From: Closterium sp. NIES-65
Lineage: Eukaryota; Streptophyta; Zygnematophyceae; Desmidiales; Closteriaceae
DNA length: 64,000 nt
NCBI GenBank assembly: GCA_948144175.1
Contig: CANXME010000853.1
Span: forward strand, 372,001 to 436,000
Direction of reading: 5' to 3'
Under the pieces are notes generated by a model that had not been told where the DNA came from, searched no databases, and saw only the letters and a list, made by a program, of their open reading frames with translations. Positions within the stretch are counted from its first letter, which is position 1; each line of letters begins with the position of its first letter. Made by a program: the position numbers and the translations under genes. This document shows, piece by piece, positions 1 through 11,964 of the stretch.

Positions 1-660
1 CGGCTGCTGGGCGGCTCGGCGGCTGGGCTGCTTGGCTGCTGGGCGGCTCGGCGGCTCGGCAGCTTGGGTGTTGGACGGCTCGGCTGCTGGGCGGCTCGGC
101 GGCTCGGCGGTCGGCTGCTTTTCGGCTCGGCGGCTCAGCGGCTGGGCGGCAGGCGTGCCGCAGGTAGGGCGTCTGGCGGGCCGCTGAGTAGGGCGGCGGG
201 GCCGTGACGTAGTACGGCGGGGCCGTCGAGTAGGGCGGCGGGGGCCGCAAAGTAGGGCGGCGGGGCCGTCGATGGAGGGTAGGGCGGCGGGGCCGCAACG
301 TAGGGCGGCGGGGCCGCGAAGTAGGGTAGGGCGGCGGGGCCTCGACGTAGGGCGGCGGGGTCGTCAAAGTAGGGCGGCGGGGCCGCAACGTAGGGCGGCG
401 GGGCCGCGACGTAGGGCGGCGGCGCCGTCGAAGGGTAGGGCGGCGGGGCCGCAACGTAGGGTAGGGCGGCAGGGCCGTGACGTAGGGCGGCGGGGCCGTC
501 GAAGTAGGGCGGTGGGGCCGCGACGTAGGGCGGCGGCGTCGTCGAAGGGTAGGGCGTCGGGGCCGCGACGTAGGGCAGCGGGGCCGCGAGAGTAGGGCGG
601 CGGGGCCGCGACCGAAAGGCGGCGCGACGGGCCGCTGGGGGGGGGGGGGGGGGGGGGGGC
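1..660 (-). repeat. GC-rich minisatellite leader of R0, ending in a G23 run
   Basis: Positions 160-610 hold imperfect tandem copies of a unit built on TAGGGCGGCGGGGCCG, with variable joints. Positions 1-150 hold CGGCTCGGCGG-type repeats, and 637-659 is a run of 23 G. Open frames on both strands here are a by-product of the GC repeats. The same type of array sits between LTR and gag in I, A and M. Confidence 0.8.
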
Positions 661-753
661 GACACGACGGGTCGCTTAAAAAAACGCGCGCCTCGGGGCG
701 CGCTTCGGTGGGCCCAAGAAACAGTCCCTAGGAGGGGACCTGCTCTGATTCCA

Positions 754-884
754 TGTGAGAATGAGAACGAGAATGAATGAACTATGAGTGAAGTGGGTAC
801 AAGTACTAACCCTAATTGGGTTGTACCCCCTATGGGATACCCCACTATAGCCTACACAAAAGCATAAGCTATAATGTTCTGACA
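754..884 (-). repeat. 5' LTR of R0
   Basis: 131 bp. In sense it begins TGTCAGAACATTATAGC and ends CTCACA. The ends are set by homology to the A LTRs and by the adjacent primer-binding site. Confidence 0.88.
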
Positions 885-886
885 CC

Positions 887-3345
887 AACGCCTCGGACAC
901 CCTTCACGCGCGACGCTGAAAAACTGCATCGACGCAGGCGTCTTCGCTCCTGGCGCACTCCTGCGCCCTGATGGCACTGAAGTGAGAGGCGCGATAGACC
1001 CGCGCAACTGCAGTGTCTACCCCGAATCTGCGCTGAACCACCAACCGTTCCCGCTGCTTGAGCCTGGGACAAACCGCTACCCCAAGCTGCACATGGTGTA
1101 CAACGACTTCCTAAACGTGGGGCACTGCGGAGTCGACAACGGAATGTACACGCTTACCTTCATCGACGCAGGAACGCGCTATGTGTGGGTCGTGAACGTC
1201 GAATCCCGCGATAGAGCCTACGAAGTGTTCCGCCTCTGGCTCGCGCACGCGCAGCGGCAGTCCGGGGAGAAGTTGAAAATTTGGCAATCTGACGGCGCGG
1301 CAGAATTCAGGAGCAACCGGATGCAGACTTACCTGACGCAAAAGGGGATCGAGCATCATATTTCTCTCCCCTACGCGCACCAGCAGCAGGGCGTAGCTGA
1401 GCGGACAAACCGCACGCTGATGACAAAGGTGCGGGCACTGATGAAGCAGTCAAAGCTGCCTCCTACCTACTGGACCTACGCGATGCACCACGCCGTGCGG
1501 GTGCACAACCTGCTGTCAACCACCGCCATCACCGGCAACTTGTGCCCACACATCAAGTGGACCGAGACCAAGGGGGACACGTCCATGCTCCGCGTATGGG
1601 GGTGCATGGTACAATACCGCCCGCCGACGTGAACCATCGGCAAATTCGCGAGCCGCGCACGCTGGGGTATTCACCTCGGCATCAGCCACGAGTACAAGGC
1701 GTGGATCGTGCTGGACCTACGCAGTCAGAAGATTACCCATGCTCGCGACGTAATTTTCTACGAGCGCCTCTTCCTCGACCAGTTCCGCCACGACGAGCAG
1801 ATGAACGCAAACTGCGTTTACGCAAATAATGGGCACAGCTACGCAACACCCGAAGATGAAGCTGCTGCAACAATTTTGGAGCAGGATACTAGGGGTGAGT
1901 TTACATGGGAAGTTCGGCGCAGCAGTGACGACGACGACGACGATTCCTCGGGAGGAGGAATGGGCGGAACAGGCGGAAGCGGCAGAGGTGCAGCACCACC
2001 AGCGCCACCTGAACCAGAAAGCGATGACGACGTTGTGTAGGAAGTCATCCCGCAACGTCGCCACGACAGCACCGTTTCAGGACTACAACTGCTCGGGCTT
2101 CACACCGCAACCTCAAAGGCGCCATGTGTCGCCGAGCCCCGAAACCCGCGTGAGGCTCTCTCTGTACCACATAGCAAGGAATGGCGCGATGCGATGGACG
2201 CGGAAATTAAGGCGCTTGAGTCCCGAGACACCTGGGTGTTGGTCGACCATGCGGCAATCAAAGACGCAAGGATCCTCTCGGGGAAGTGGGTCTTCCGCGT
2301 AAAGACCGCAACGGATGGGACGATCGAGCGCTTTAAGGCGCGTTGGGTGGTGCGTGGCTATGACCAGAGGCATGGCGTCGACTTCGACGAGACGTTCGCT
2401 CCAGTCAGCCGCCACACTTCCGTTCGAACCTTGCACGGAATCGCGGCTGCAAGGCACCTGCCACTCCGCCAGATTGACGTGAAGAACGCGTTCCTGTACG
2501 CGTTAGTGGACGCCGTGATCTACGTGGAGCAGCTGCACACATACGGCAAAGGGGACTCGTGCGTGTGCCAGCTGCGCAAGTCGCTCTACGGGATCAAGCA
2601 GGCGCCGAGGTTGTGGTAGCAATACTTACACAACATCCTGCTTGAAATCGGGTTCAAGCAGATGCCCCACGATCCAGGGATGTACCGCCGCGGCTTCCGC
2701 GGCAAATACATTATTCCCACGGTTTACGTCGACGACCTGGTCTACACAAGCTCAAACAACGAGCTACTAGAGCAGTTCGAGAAAGCTTTGGTGGGGCGCG
2801 TTAACATCACATACAACTACGAGGTGAAGCAGTTCTTAGGCCTCAACATCTCCTACGCTCCTGAAGCCATTCACCTTTCAGCAGCTAATTACGCAGAGGA
2901 GTTAGGGAAGCGGTTCAACATTTCACCTGCACCCCTTTCAACTCCCTACCGAACCCTTGGACCGAACCACAAGCCAAACAACAAAGCCCTATCCCCTGCT
3001 GGAGTTCAGACCTACCAGCAGCAATTGGGATGCCTGCTCTTCGCCTCTGTCACCTGCAAGCCAGATCTCTCCTACATCGCAAGCCAGTTGGCCCAGTACT
3101 CACGCAAACCAACGGCTGAGAATGACCTGCAGCGCACCCTGCAATTCTTCATTTCGACGCCCAAGATTGGGCTGTGCTAATCAACTGCGCCAACCCCATC
3201 CTTCAATCTCATCGGCTATGTGGACGCCGATCATGCAGCAGATCCCGACAATCGACGGTCCACGGCAGGCTTCCTATTCCGACTCGAACCAACGGGACCA
3301 ATCTCACCAAGCGACTACCATGCCAACAGTACCAGCACTAATCCG
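887..3345 (+). pseudogene. K2 pol remnant (integrase, RT, RNase H start)
   Basis: The integrase starts in its HHCC region and carries the catalytic acidic residues in the SDGAAEF context and in the QGVAERTNRT context, which is typical of copia. RT motifs include WVFRVKT, RWVVRGYDQ, VKNAFLYA, SLYGIKQAP and TVYVDDLVY (YVDD). RNase H begins with GYVDADHAADP. These proteins would copy element RNA into DNA and insert it. The gene is broken with several breaks and nothing suggests function. Family assignment rests on the motif order integrase, RT, RNase H. Confidence 0.85.
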
Positions 3346-3472
3346 TGTCAGAATCAACAAGTGAATGAACTATGAACAATAGGTGATACAAGTAGCAAAC
3401 CCTAGAATGATGTACCCCTTAGAGGCTAACCCACTATAGCCTACACAACAATAACATGTATAATGTTTGACA
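3346..3472 (-). repeat. 3' LTR of C
   Basis: 127 bp. In sense it starts TGTCAAACATTATA and ends TTCTGACA. The polypurine complement CACCCCCATAGG follows at 3473. Confidence 0.92.
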
Positions 3473-3714
3473 CACCCCCATAGGCTAAGTGGGGTAGAGC
3501 AAGGGGTCACAAGACCAGTCAAGAATGAGAACGCAAGCTCAGGGTGGATCACAAAGTCACCACACAGACTAAGCACAAGCAAAGAGCCACAAGGCCAGTT
3601 CATATGCAGAGGCAAATATGCATCACAAACATCAAAGTGATCTCTACCTAGCAGTACAAGCATGCAGGTATAAGTATATAGATCACACTACAGGCAAGGT
3701 CTGCAGCAAGTGAG

Positions 3715-6700
3715 GCAAAGTGGGCACAAGCCCTAACAAAGTACAGAAGCGCTGATGATCACCAGGCTGAAGTGCCTTGGTGAATATATCAGTAGTGTTG
3801 GCCTAAGTGGCCACGTAACGCAGACGAAGCTGACCGCACTGCTGCAGCTCTCGAGCCAGAAAGTAACGTAGAGCGATGTGCTTTGTTCTGTGCTCCAGTC
3901 TGTGCTCGTGACACAATGCAATGGCCGCCTTGTTGTCGACGTACAGCACTGGAGGAGAACGAGGCCGATCTCCTAGGTCGGTCAGCAGGTAGGAGAGCCA
4001 GTGTAACTCCTGTGCAGCCATGGCTGTGGCGTAGATCTCAGCCTCACAACTGGAGCTGAGAACTGAAGACGAACGCGTAGAACGCCACGAAACTGAGCTA
4101 GAGCCAAGGCTGAAGGTGTAACCCTGTGACGACCGCTGAGTAGCCTGGTCGTCAACCCAAGAAGCGTCTGAGTGCCCAATGAGAACAACTGAGCTCCCTC
4201 CTCCAAGCACGAGCCCCATGCCCGATGTACTACACAAGTAGCTCAATACCCTCTTTGCAGCATCCCAGTGCACCTTTCGGTGCCTGCCAGGAGCCACGTA
4301 GCGGGCCAAAAGGCCAAGAGGGTACGCTAGGTCACGACGAGTGCAAGTCATCAGGTATTTGAGGCAACCAACTAGCTCTGGGTAAGGACCACTCGGCTCT
4401 ACGGACTCATCCGAAGGCAGAGCTGAGAGAGAGTGACCTATAGCCATAGGAGTAGCCTGTGTTAAGGACCAGGTGAAGCCGAAGCGCTGAAGGACCTGCT
4501 GCACCATGTGTGAATGAGTCAGTGTGATGGTGCGGCGTGCTCTGTCCCGGTTGATCTGCAAGCCAAGGTAGCTGCGCAGTTCACCCAGGTCTGTGCACGT
4601 GTGTCTCTTCTGCAGCTCCGACTTCACGTGGGCGAGAGCCTCAGTGTCAGCAGTGGCAAAGACCAAGTCATCGACGTACACGAGGATGTAGAACGGCGGC
4701 AGTGAAGTGTCGGTGCGTAGAAACAGCGACGGGTCAGCAGTAGAAGGCGCGAACCCAAGTGCCGCAAGAGTAGTCCTCAGTGTGTCGTGCCACTCACGTG
4801 GCGCCTGGCGGAGACCGTAGACCGGGCGCCGGAGGCTCCACTGGGTACTGGGAGGAAACAACCCAGTGAAGCCAGGAGGGCGGCGCAGCCAGATCTCCTC
4901 GTGCAGGGTGCCCTGCAAGAAAGCTGTGCTGAAGTCAAGAGAGTGAAGCTCGTAGTCACGCTGAGCAGCAACGTGCAGTAGCACCCGAAGAGTGGTCATC
5001 TTCGGGGTGGGGGAGAACGTCAGAAAGAAGTCTACTCCCTCTCGCTGACTGAAGCCTCGAGCGACGTAACGAGCCTTGAAGACAGGTGGAGAACCCGGCG
5101 GCCGCTTCACCCTGAAAATCCACATGCCACTGACGATGTTCGCCCTAGGAGGGGGAACCTCGTCGACGTAAGTGCCTGTGGACTTCCAGGATGCCATCTC
5201 TGCGTCCATAGCTATCAGCCACTGAGAGGAGTACTCACCCGCGATCGCCTCAGCGTAAGAGCGCGGAGTCGGGATGTCTGGAGCATCCGGGTCTCCCTCA
5301 GGGGCAATCAGCATGGACACGAGATGAGGCGCAGCGGCTGCAAGACACTCAAGGTCCTCTTGTCTATCCTCAAGGACGTCAGTGCCTAGAGCACACTCAC
5401 CCCCGACGGACGGAGGACAGACAGACTCAGACTCAGCAACAAGACTCGCAGCGTAGTCTAGATGACAGTGAGCAACAAAGTCCAGAAGCTCAGCAACTAG
5501 GGCAGACGCAGCAGCAGACTCAAAGGAAGGGTCAGTGACAGCAGTGGCCAGGAGACGCGTGGCTGTAGGACTAGCAGCACGAAGAGAGTCAGACTCCGGG
5601 TCAGCAAGGATAGGAAGAGAGGACTCAGTAGGAGACGGCAAAGGGACACGCTGTGGAGCAGTGGAAGGACGCAGAGTCATAAAGTTTGTGCCAGGCACAG
5701 GTGGAGGACGCTCACGGTGACCATGACGTCCAGTGCGAGCAGCACGAACAGGTGACATAGGACGAGAAACAGGCGACACAGGACGAGACTCAGGCTCACA
5801 ACGCTCGGTAAGACCGCCTGTAGGACCAGTGTAGGGAGAAGGACCAGGAAGTGGCGAGGCAGGCGGGAGCTGGGACTGCGACTGCACAGGCGGAGGACAC
5901 TCTAAGGAGGGAGGAGGACTAGGAGGAGGCGGCAGACCAAGAACCTGTTGAAGGAGCGGAACGAAGTACGGCCGCAGCCGCGAAGTGCCCCCAGAAGCAG
6001 CAGAGACAGCACCTGAACCACCAGCTGAACCAGCACCAGCAGCACCTCCAGCAGCTCCAGAGCCTCCTGCAGCACCGGCAGCACCTCCAGCAGCTCCAGA
6101 ACCGCCAGCAGCACCAGCACCACCTCCTGTAGCACCAGAACCACTAGCTGAACCAGCACCAGCAGCGCCTCCAGCCGGCGGTACCTCAACACCAGGAGCT
6201 CCTCTCGTGAGGCTGCAGCACCGAGCGTACCACTCACGTAGCTGCTGAGGGGAGGGAGGCTCTGGTTGCCGCACTGCACCTGCGGGGCCACCAGCCCCGA
6301 CTCCAGCAGACCCCCCAGCTCAAGGAGCCCCATGACGGAAGCTGTAGCGCTGGGAGTACCACTCACGCAGCTGCTGCGAAGAGGGAGTGCCACCAGGCTC
6401 AACACCCCCAGTCTCAGCACCCCCAGTCTTAGCACCCCCAGACTCAGCACCCCCAGTCACCACACCCCCAAGCTCAGCACCCGCAGTCTCTGCACCCCTA
6501 GGCTCAGCACCCCCAGTCTCCGCACTCCCAGGCTCAGCACCCCCAGGCTCAGTGCCCCCACACCCAGCACCACCAGGCTCAGCACGCTCAGTACCTCGCG
6601 CAGGACTAGAGTCAACAGCTACCTCGACAGGCTCGACCGGGTCTACCTGGGAAACACCTGAGGGAGCAGCACCCTAGGGAGGGAGGGGGTCTACCAACGG

Positions 6701-8373
6701 GACACCTGGGGTGAGGAAGAGTGGCGGGGGGGGGGGGGGGAGCGGGGCAGTGCGGTAGGGGAAGAGACGGTAAAAGGGTACCGACTCGTCAAAGGTGACG
6801 TCCTGAGAGGCGAAGACATGACGCGAGGTGGGGTGGTAAAACTGCCAGCCAGGCGCGTCAAGGACAAAGCCAAGGAAGACACAGGGAACGGCACGGGAGG
6901 AGAGCTTGTCCGCGGACGTATCGCGGACAAAAGCTCGACATCCCCAGACGCGGAATACCGACGCTTCACCAACCTCCCCCGTCCAACGCAGGGTGGGCGA
7001 GGTCTCCGGAACGGAGACACGGGGCCAGAGGTTGAGTTGATGCGCGGCGTATTGCACTGCAAACGGCCACAGGAAATGGGAGGCAGCCGCATAGATCATG
7101 GAGGTACGAGCGACCTCCATGACAAGACCAATGCGGCGCTCAGCAACCCCATTCTGCTGCGGAGAGGCCGGGAGAGTGAACGTCTGGCGGATGCCGTGCT
7201 CCGCACAGTAGGCTGCCAAGTGGTCAGAGGAAAACTCGCCACCTCTGTCAGAGTGCAGACGTAGGACAGGAAAGTCCGACTGGAACCGCTGGCGGAGCTG
7301 GAGACGAGCAGCGCGGATCCAGGGGATCCAGACATCAGGGACCTCACCCTTGGTACAGAAGGGGAAGACCGTGGTGTAGCGCGTGTAGTCGTCGACGACC
7401 AGCAGAAAGTACCGCTCGTGGCCCTGTCCCCGGACGCGGGCGGGGCCCCATACGTCCAGGTGGAGAGTCCGCAGGGGAGCCTCTGTGGGAGGGAACGAGG
7501 AGGAGTGAGGAGCGGCGCGCTGCCGCCCCTCGATACAGGGAAGACAGGGAGGAGCAGGCGAGGGTGGCAAGGGAGGAAGAACTCTGGGAAGACCAGAGAC
7601 AAGGTACCTTGAGTGCATGCCGCGAAGGCGCTGCACTGACGGGTGACCAAGGCGGTGGTGCCAGATGACAGTCCTGTGCGACAGGGAACGACCCGAGTAG
7701 GGGGCCGACAGCTGACCTGACGCAGACGCAGACGCAGCTACCTGAGGGGACTCAGTGGTCAGTGTGTACAAGTCCGACCCCGGCTGCCGAGTGAAGATAG
7801 CCAGGTGACGACCCGTCCGGGCACACGTGCAGTGCGTCACACGCTCGTAGGCAGGGGTGAACTGGTGAGCACTCGCGTCCTGGAGCGCGGACCCTGCCAC
7901 CAAGTTCGTAGAGAACAAGGGGAGGTAGAGGCCCGACAGCGTGCCAGACGGGACAGCAGGATAAGGGAGGGCAGTGGTGGAGGTCGCAAGGACCGGACCC
8001 CCAAAGGGGTCAGCCAGAGAGACAGCAACGGGTCTAGGAAGCTGCTCTAGGGCAGTGCGGTCACGAAAGAAACAGCGGGAAGCACCTGAGTCCAGTGTGA
8101 AGGTGTGTAGTGCCTCAGTAAGTGCTCGCGCTCATCTAACGGCAGGTGGCTGCAAACGGCTAGGCGAGCGTGAGCATCACGGGTCTGCCACTGGGAGCGA
8201 GCAGTACTGTCAGCAGTAGCGGGAGGTGCGGGAGCAGCGCCTTACGTGTGGTCGTACAGGGAGACATCGTCCTTGGCAGTGATCTGGAGGAACAGGTGGA
8301 GGTCATCTAACCAAACCTCAAACTTAATCGGGCGGCCCTCAGCGTCAAAGGTGAGAATAGAGGGAGTGGCCAT
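3715..8373 (-). pseudogene. C gag-pol remnant
   Basis: The start is MATPSILTFDAEGR, matching the gag start of A, I and M. Protease is followed by an integrase with HHRLGHP and CLPC zinc ligands, then the acidic triad in the contexts DVWGPARV, HSDRGGEF and QNGVAER. A GA/P-rich linker holds one QLREWYA motif. RT carries FKARYVARGF, FSTAFLQG, VYGLRQAPREWH and YVDDLVFAT. RNase H carries SDASWVDD, SSCEAEI and YVDNKAA. The integrase and the linker-RT-RNase H parts each stay open for long distances, which fits the low LTR divergence. Broken, few breaks. The GC-rich leader lies at 8440-8940. Confidence 0.9.
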
Positions 8374-9000
8374 AGTGGCAGTAGGAACAGTAGTAATAGT
8401 AGCAGTAGTATGCTAGGAACAGGAGCAGGAGTCGCTGCAGGTGGGGCACAGTAGGGCGGCGCGGCTCGGTTCGGGCGGCGCGGCTCGGTTCGGGCGGCGC
8501 AACTCGGTTCGGGCGGCGCGGCTTGGTTCGGGCGGTGCGGCTCGGCCCGGGCTGGGCTACGCGGCGGTGCGCGGCTGGGGGCATGCTCGTGGGCGGCTGT
8601 AGCGGGCGGGCCGTGGCTGCGCTTGGGCCTGACTAGCGCGTGGGCGGCGGCCTAGAGAGGGCGTCGTGGCGGCCTACGGGCGTGGCTGCGACGCTCTAGG
8701 CGGCGGTCGACGGGTGGCTAGGGGCTGCTCGTGGGCGGCGCCAGTCGCACGGGCGGCTAGGGGTGGGCGCGCGCTCACAAAAGGGGCCGCGCGCGGGCGG
8801 CTAGCGGGCTACGCGGGCAAAAAACGGGCCGCGCGAGCGACTAGTGGGCGACGCGGCCGGAAAAGCGGGGCGCTCGAGGGCGCACTAGGCGTGAGGCACA
8901 CGAGGGCGCGATTAGGAGAAGGCGCACGAGGGCACAACTAGCGGAATGATGGGCCCTTAGGTAAGTGGTCCTAGGGCTAGGACCTACGCTCTTAATACCA

Positions 9001-9127
9001 TGTCAGAATCAACAAGTGAATGAACTATGAACAATGGGTGATACCATTAGCAAACCCTAGAATGATGTACCCCTTAGAGGCTAACCCACTATAGCCTACA
9101 CAACAATAACATATATAATCTTTGACA
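9001..9127 (-). repeat. 5' LTR of C
   Basis: 127 bp, about 96% identical to the left copy. The primer-binding site complement ends at 9000. Confidence 0.92.
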
Positions 9128-9190
9128 CTCCGAACTCAGCGGCGTGGTCAAGCAGGTCAAGTCGAGCTACGGCTAGGAGTGAAGGGGGGT

Positions 9191-9505
9191 GTTACGAAGA
9201 GTAATATTTGATTATTACTGTGCACTCCGCACCGCAGCAAGAGAAGCATGTAGTATCCAGAACGAACACAAAGAGTCAGAGTCGACTCGAAGCGTCAGAC
9301 GGTTAAGGAGCATCTGGACCGTCGAAGCATACGGCATCGGGCAGCTGCAGGCAAAGTGATTTCAGCGGGAACAGTTTCGTAACTGTACGCGCCGCACGGT
9401 TGGGAATGAATTTGAATAAGGGAATGTACCCCTTAGAGTACATGGCTGGCTAGGTCGTTTCGTCTTCCCTGTACTCATGTTTTAATCATCTCAAAGCATT
9501 TTACA
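9191..9505 (+). repeat. Probable 3' LTR of K2
   Basis: Starts TGTTACGAAGAG directly after a purine-rich tract at the end of K2 coding sequence. The right end (TTTTACA) is a guess because no second copy is in the window. It shares a short GCGGGAACAGT...CTGTACGCGCCG block with the gypsy LTR near 45050, which is unexplained. Confidence 0.45.
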
Positions 9506-9958
9506 TTCACTATGCTATTGAGGTCAAGGGCCCATCAACTCTACTTCTCAGTGTGTGAACCTTCCCGAGTAGATCCCGGCAGCGATCGACATCTAATCGC
9601 AGCACTATCAATGTCTGGTTTTAAGCACATAATTAGACATAGAAATTGTACCTACACAGCAGGTATTTCGTCTAGCATTGTTAGTCAAGGTAACCAGGTG
9701 TCTAGTCCTCATTTGTACACTGTAGCCATTGAATCTACAACAGAGAGCTTGCGCGATGAGCATTTCAAGGCTTCAGCGCGCCTGCTATCAGTCTCATCAA
9801 GCAAGGCAATATCAAGGAGCAACAACAACCAAGGCCAAGATCAAATTCTATCGCTTTTCAGGTATCACAAGAAGAAGTTCAAAAGGAAAATGGTGCTCAG
9901 ACTCGGCCCATTATAAGCCAAAGGCTGTTGTTTTCGAGCCAACTATCATCATTGCACA
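9506..9958. other. Unassigned stretch between K2 and the LINE ORF1 start
   Basis: About 450 bp, AT-richer than its surroundings, with no recognised domain. An open frame of 134 codons (9512-9916, plus) has no motif that I recognise. It may be LINE 5' untranslated sequence or the original flank of K2. Confidence 0.4.
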
Positions 9959-10341
9959 ATGGCTTCCAACACAACCGCTGCTGTAGTGACTGCCAAGGGT
10001 GCGCCGACTGAGCACGCCTCTCCAAGGATGCCGGTACGCTCGTCGCTGGTGATGGGCCCGCTGGTTGAGTCGCCGTCCTTAATCACCAAAAGGACAGTCG
10101 GACCCTTCGAAGAACTGTTGAACACTGCACCTGCGAATGTTGACGCCACGAAGGAGGGAGACAAGGGAAATAACGCAAGTGGAGCGGATAAGGTCATAAA
10201 GCCGCCTGTTGCGGAAAGCTCCGTGCAAGCGACGCTGAAGCGAAGGAGATGGAAGATGATGGCTACCCTAGCGACGATCCCGATGAGGCAGTAGATCTGG
10301 CGAAGCTGGGTGAACTCGCCGCACACACAATGTTCACGATT
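9959..10341 (+). pseudogene. LINE ORF1, N-terminal part
   Basis: Begins MASNTTAAVVTAKGAP and continues through a Pro/Ser/Ala-rich stretch to an acidic segment (EDDGYPSDDPDEAVDL) and KLGELAAHTMFTI. The acidic part is in a different frame from the start, so one frameshift lies near 10220. The last bases before the gypsy element are CGATT, and CGATT recurs at 45126 on its far side. There the frame resumes as MDTMKEMLVFWEEKLTK, so the two stretches appear to be one ORF1 split by the gypsy insertion. Assignment to ORF1 is by continuity with the downstream zinc-knuckle part, not by a domain of its own. Confidence 0.55.
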
Positions 10342-10364
10342 ATTTTGCTTGTACCTGACAAATA

Positions 10365-10430
10365 TGTCTTTTACGAGTGCAATTGAGTGAACGAACGAGA
10401 ATTGCACTATCGAAGCAAGGGTACAATCAG
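10365..10430 (-). repeat. Partial 3' LTR of the gypsy element
   Basis: About 60 bp match the end of the LTR at 44757 (shared TTACGAGTGCAATTGAGTG and the following 40 bases with few differences). The rest of the LTR is not seen here. Confidence 0.6.
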
Positions 10431-10842
10431 AATGCGTGATGATTGGCTCGGTCGGCGGTCGTGTCATGCTGGCGGGGCGGTTGCGAGGCAGTTGGCTGGT
10501 GGATGGTACGTAAGGACGAAGCAGGATGACGTGGAAGGACGGGCTGACGTACCAGTCAGCAGGGAGGAGGAGGTGGGCGGTGAAGGGTGTGATCATATGG
10601 CTTATGCGAAATGGCCCGCAATTTCGGGGGTTAAGTTTTGGGGTGATGGGCAGGCGGAGGTTCTGGGTGTCGAGTAAAACTAGGTCGTCGGGCTGGTAAG
10701 TGACAGGTCGGCAGTGGCGATTGGCGTTGCGTTTAGTGATGATGTTCGATAATTCTATTGCGTCTGCTGCTTGCAAAATTACGGCGAACTGTTGCGCGCG
10801 TAGCACCGGATTTTTGAGATTTGGGGTCATGGGTACTGTGGG

Positions 10843-11105
10843 TGTCAGAATTATATTCTTATACCTGCATGTAGTTCTAGCTGTAGTGTAGATATGAACT
10901 TTATAGGTGGTGCACCTCTTTCTTCACTTGTTTGCTATATGTACTCTCTTGCTATAGTGAAAAACACCATTTTCCCAACTTTCTTGACACCCTTGCCTTG
11001 GCACAACCTACTCGACATCCTCCTTGGGCCTAGGCTACTAAGCCTAGGCCCTAGTTAAACCCAGCATCTAACTACATCATTCTCGTTCACTCTTAGATTT
11101 TCACA
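10843..11105 (+). repeat. 5' LTR of S1
   Basis: 263 bp, TGTCAGAATTATATTC...TTTTCACA. It contains the palindrome CCTAGGCTACTAAGCCTAGG. It differs in sequence from the shorter copia LTRs but is related to the solo LTR at 39092. Confidence 0.93.
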
Positions 11106-11964
11106 TGGATTCAGAGCGTGTTTCGTCCTGGCCTGTGGGCCCGCCTTATGATTCCGCTGCTATTTTTCCGGTCGCGCGCCTAGGGCGCGTGGCGATTTTC
11201 GTCTTGTCCCGCCCCCGGGTGGCGAGTGACACCTTCTCTGCACGTCGCGCGCCCCGTGGCACGCAACGGTGCCTTAAACTTGCCCGTCGTGCGCCCCGTG
11301 GCACGCGACGGTGCCCTGCTCGTCGTGCGCCCCGAGGCACACGACGGTGCTCTAAACTTGAACTTGCCCGTCGTGCGCCGCGTGGCACGCGACGGTGCTC
11401 TCCGCACCTGCACTCCCTGCAGCCGCCCTTGACCTACGTGCGCCGACCCTATTTAGCCGCTCTGCGGCTTTCTTCTCGCCCACCCCCTCCTCCTTCGTCT
11501 CCCTGCAGCCGTGGGGGGGAGGGTATGGGGGTGGCGGGTGTTGGAGTGTTGGGTAGAGAGCTTCCCTTCCCCTCCTCCTCCTTTCGTTCCCACTGCTGCA
11601 GCTGCCGCTAGGTGGGAGGGTGTGAGGGTGTGGGGGAGCAGGGGGAGTGGCACCGGGGTGGCGGGTGTGAGGCAACCAGCAGCCGTCCCTCCACCTCTCC
11701 TCTCTTCCCCCCCCCTCTGCTGCTCCTGCAGCAGTGTGGGGGAGGGGAAGGAGGAGGGTGAGGAGATGGAGTGGGTGACCAGCTCCTTCCCCTCCTGTGG
11801 TTTGGGGGGGGGGAGAGGGTAAGGGGGTGGCAGGAATTTCTTGCTTTAGACCTACTGCACCTGCTCATTTACCGTACCTGCTGTTGCTTGTTTTATTAGT
11901 ATGTGGTGTACCCCAGCAGGTTGTGTTTTGCACTTAGCTATTCCTGCATGCAGTTATGGGGGAG

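Larger units (their letters stand above)
1..884 (-). mobile_element. Ty1/copia element R0 (5' LTR and leader only in window)
   Basis: This is the 5' end of a minus-strand copia element whose body lies beyond the left edge. It shows a 131-bp LTR with TGT...ACA ends, an adjacent primer-binding site (complement of TGGAATCAGAGCAGG at 739-753) and a GC-rich repetitive leader running to position 1. The LTR is close to those of A and G, so R0 belongs to the same family. The sequence to the right is the integrase of another copia element (K2), so R0 was inserted into K2. The other end is out of view, so neither a target duplication nor the state of the element can be judged. Confidence 0.85.
3346..9127 (-). 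mobile_element. Ty1/copia element C
   Basis: Bounded by two 127-bp LTRs that differ at about 5 positions (about 4%), so it is fairly recent. The polypurine tract abuts the left LTR, and the primer site (sense TGGTATTAAGAGC) abuts the right LTR at 9000. Flanking bases are ATCCG on the left and CTCCG on the right, a near-perfect 5-bp target duplication, inside K2 RNase H. Parts seen are leader, a short gag start, protease, integrase, long linker, RT and RNase H. It is broken with a handful of breaks, and gag is much reduced. N at the right edge of the window is the same family. Confidence 0.9.
885..9505 (+). mobile_element. Old Ty1/copia element K2, interrupted by C
   Basis: A degraded copia element of a second family. 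Parts seen are integrase, reverse transcriptase and the start of RNase H (887-3345), then, beyond the inserted C element, a short coding end (9128-9180), a purine tract GTGAAGGGGGG and a probable 3' LTR from 9191. The left end is cut by R0. The integrase and RT differ clearly from the other copia elements here: there is no long GA-rich linker and the codons are more mixed. It is broken, with roughly six or more breaks besides the insertions, and is among the oldest elements in the window. Confidence 0.8.

Noticed and set aside
160-610. Regular repeats resembling a CRISPR array
   Set aside because: Units are GC-rich, imperfect and contiguous with no unique spacers. They are minisatellite leader sequence of a retroelement in a eukaryotic genome.
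135-845. Long proline-rich frame across the R0 leader and LTR
   Set aside because: It runs through tandem GC repeats and into the LTR, and equivalent frames exist on both strands. It is a composition artefact.
9512-9916. 134-codon frame as a host gene
   Set aside because: No recognisable domain or start context. It lies between a probable K2 LTR and the LINE ORF1 start, so it is recorded only as an unassigned stretch.
11105-11611. 168-codon frame in S1
   Set aside because: Starts at the LTR/primer-site junction and consists of repeats of one degenerate unit. No motif is present, and the rest of S1 is non-coding.
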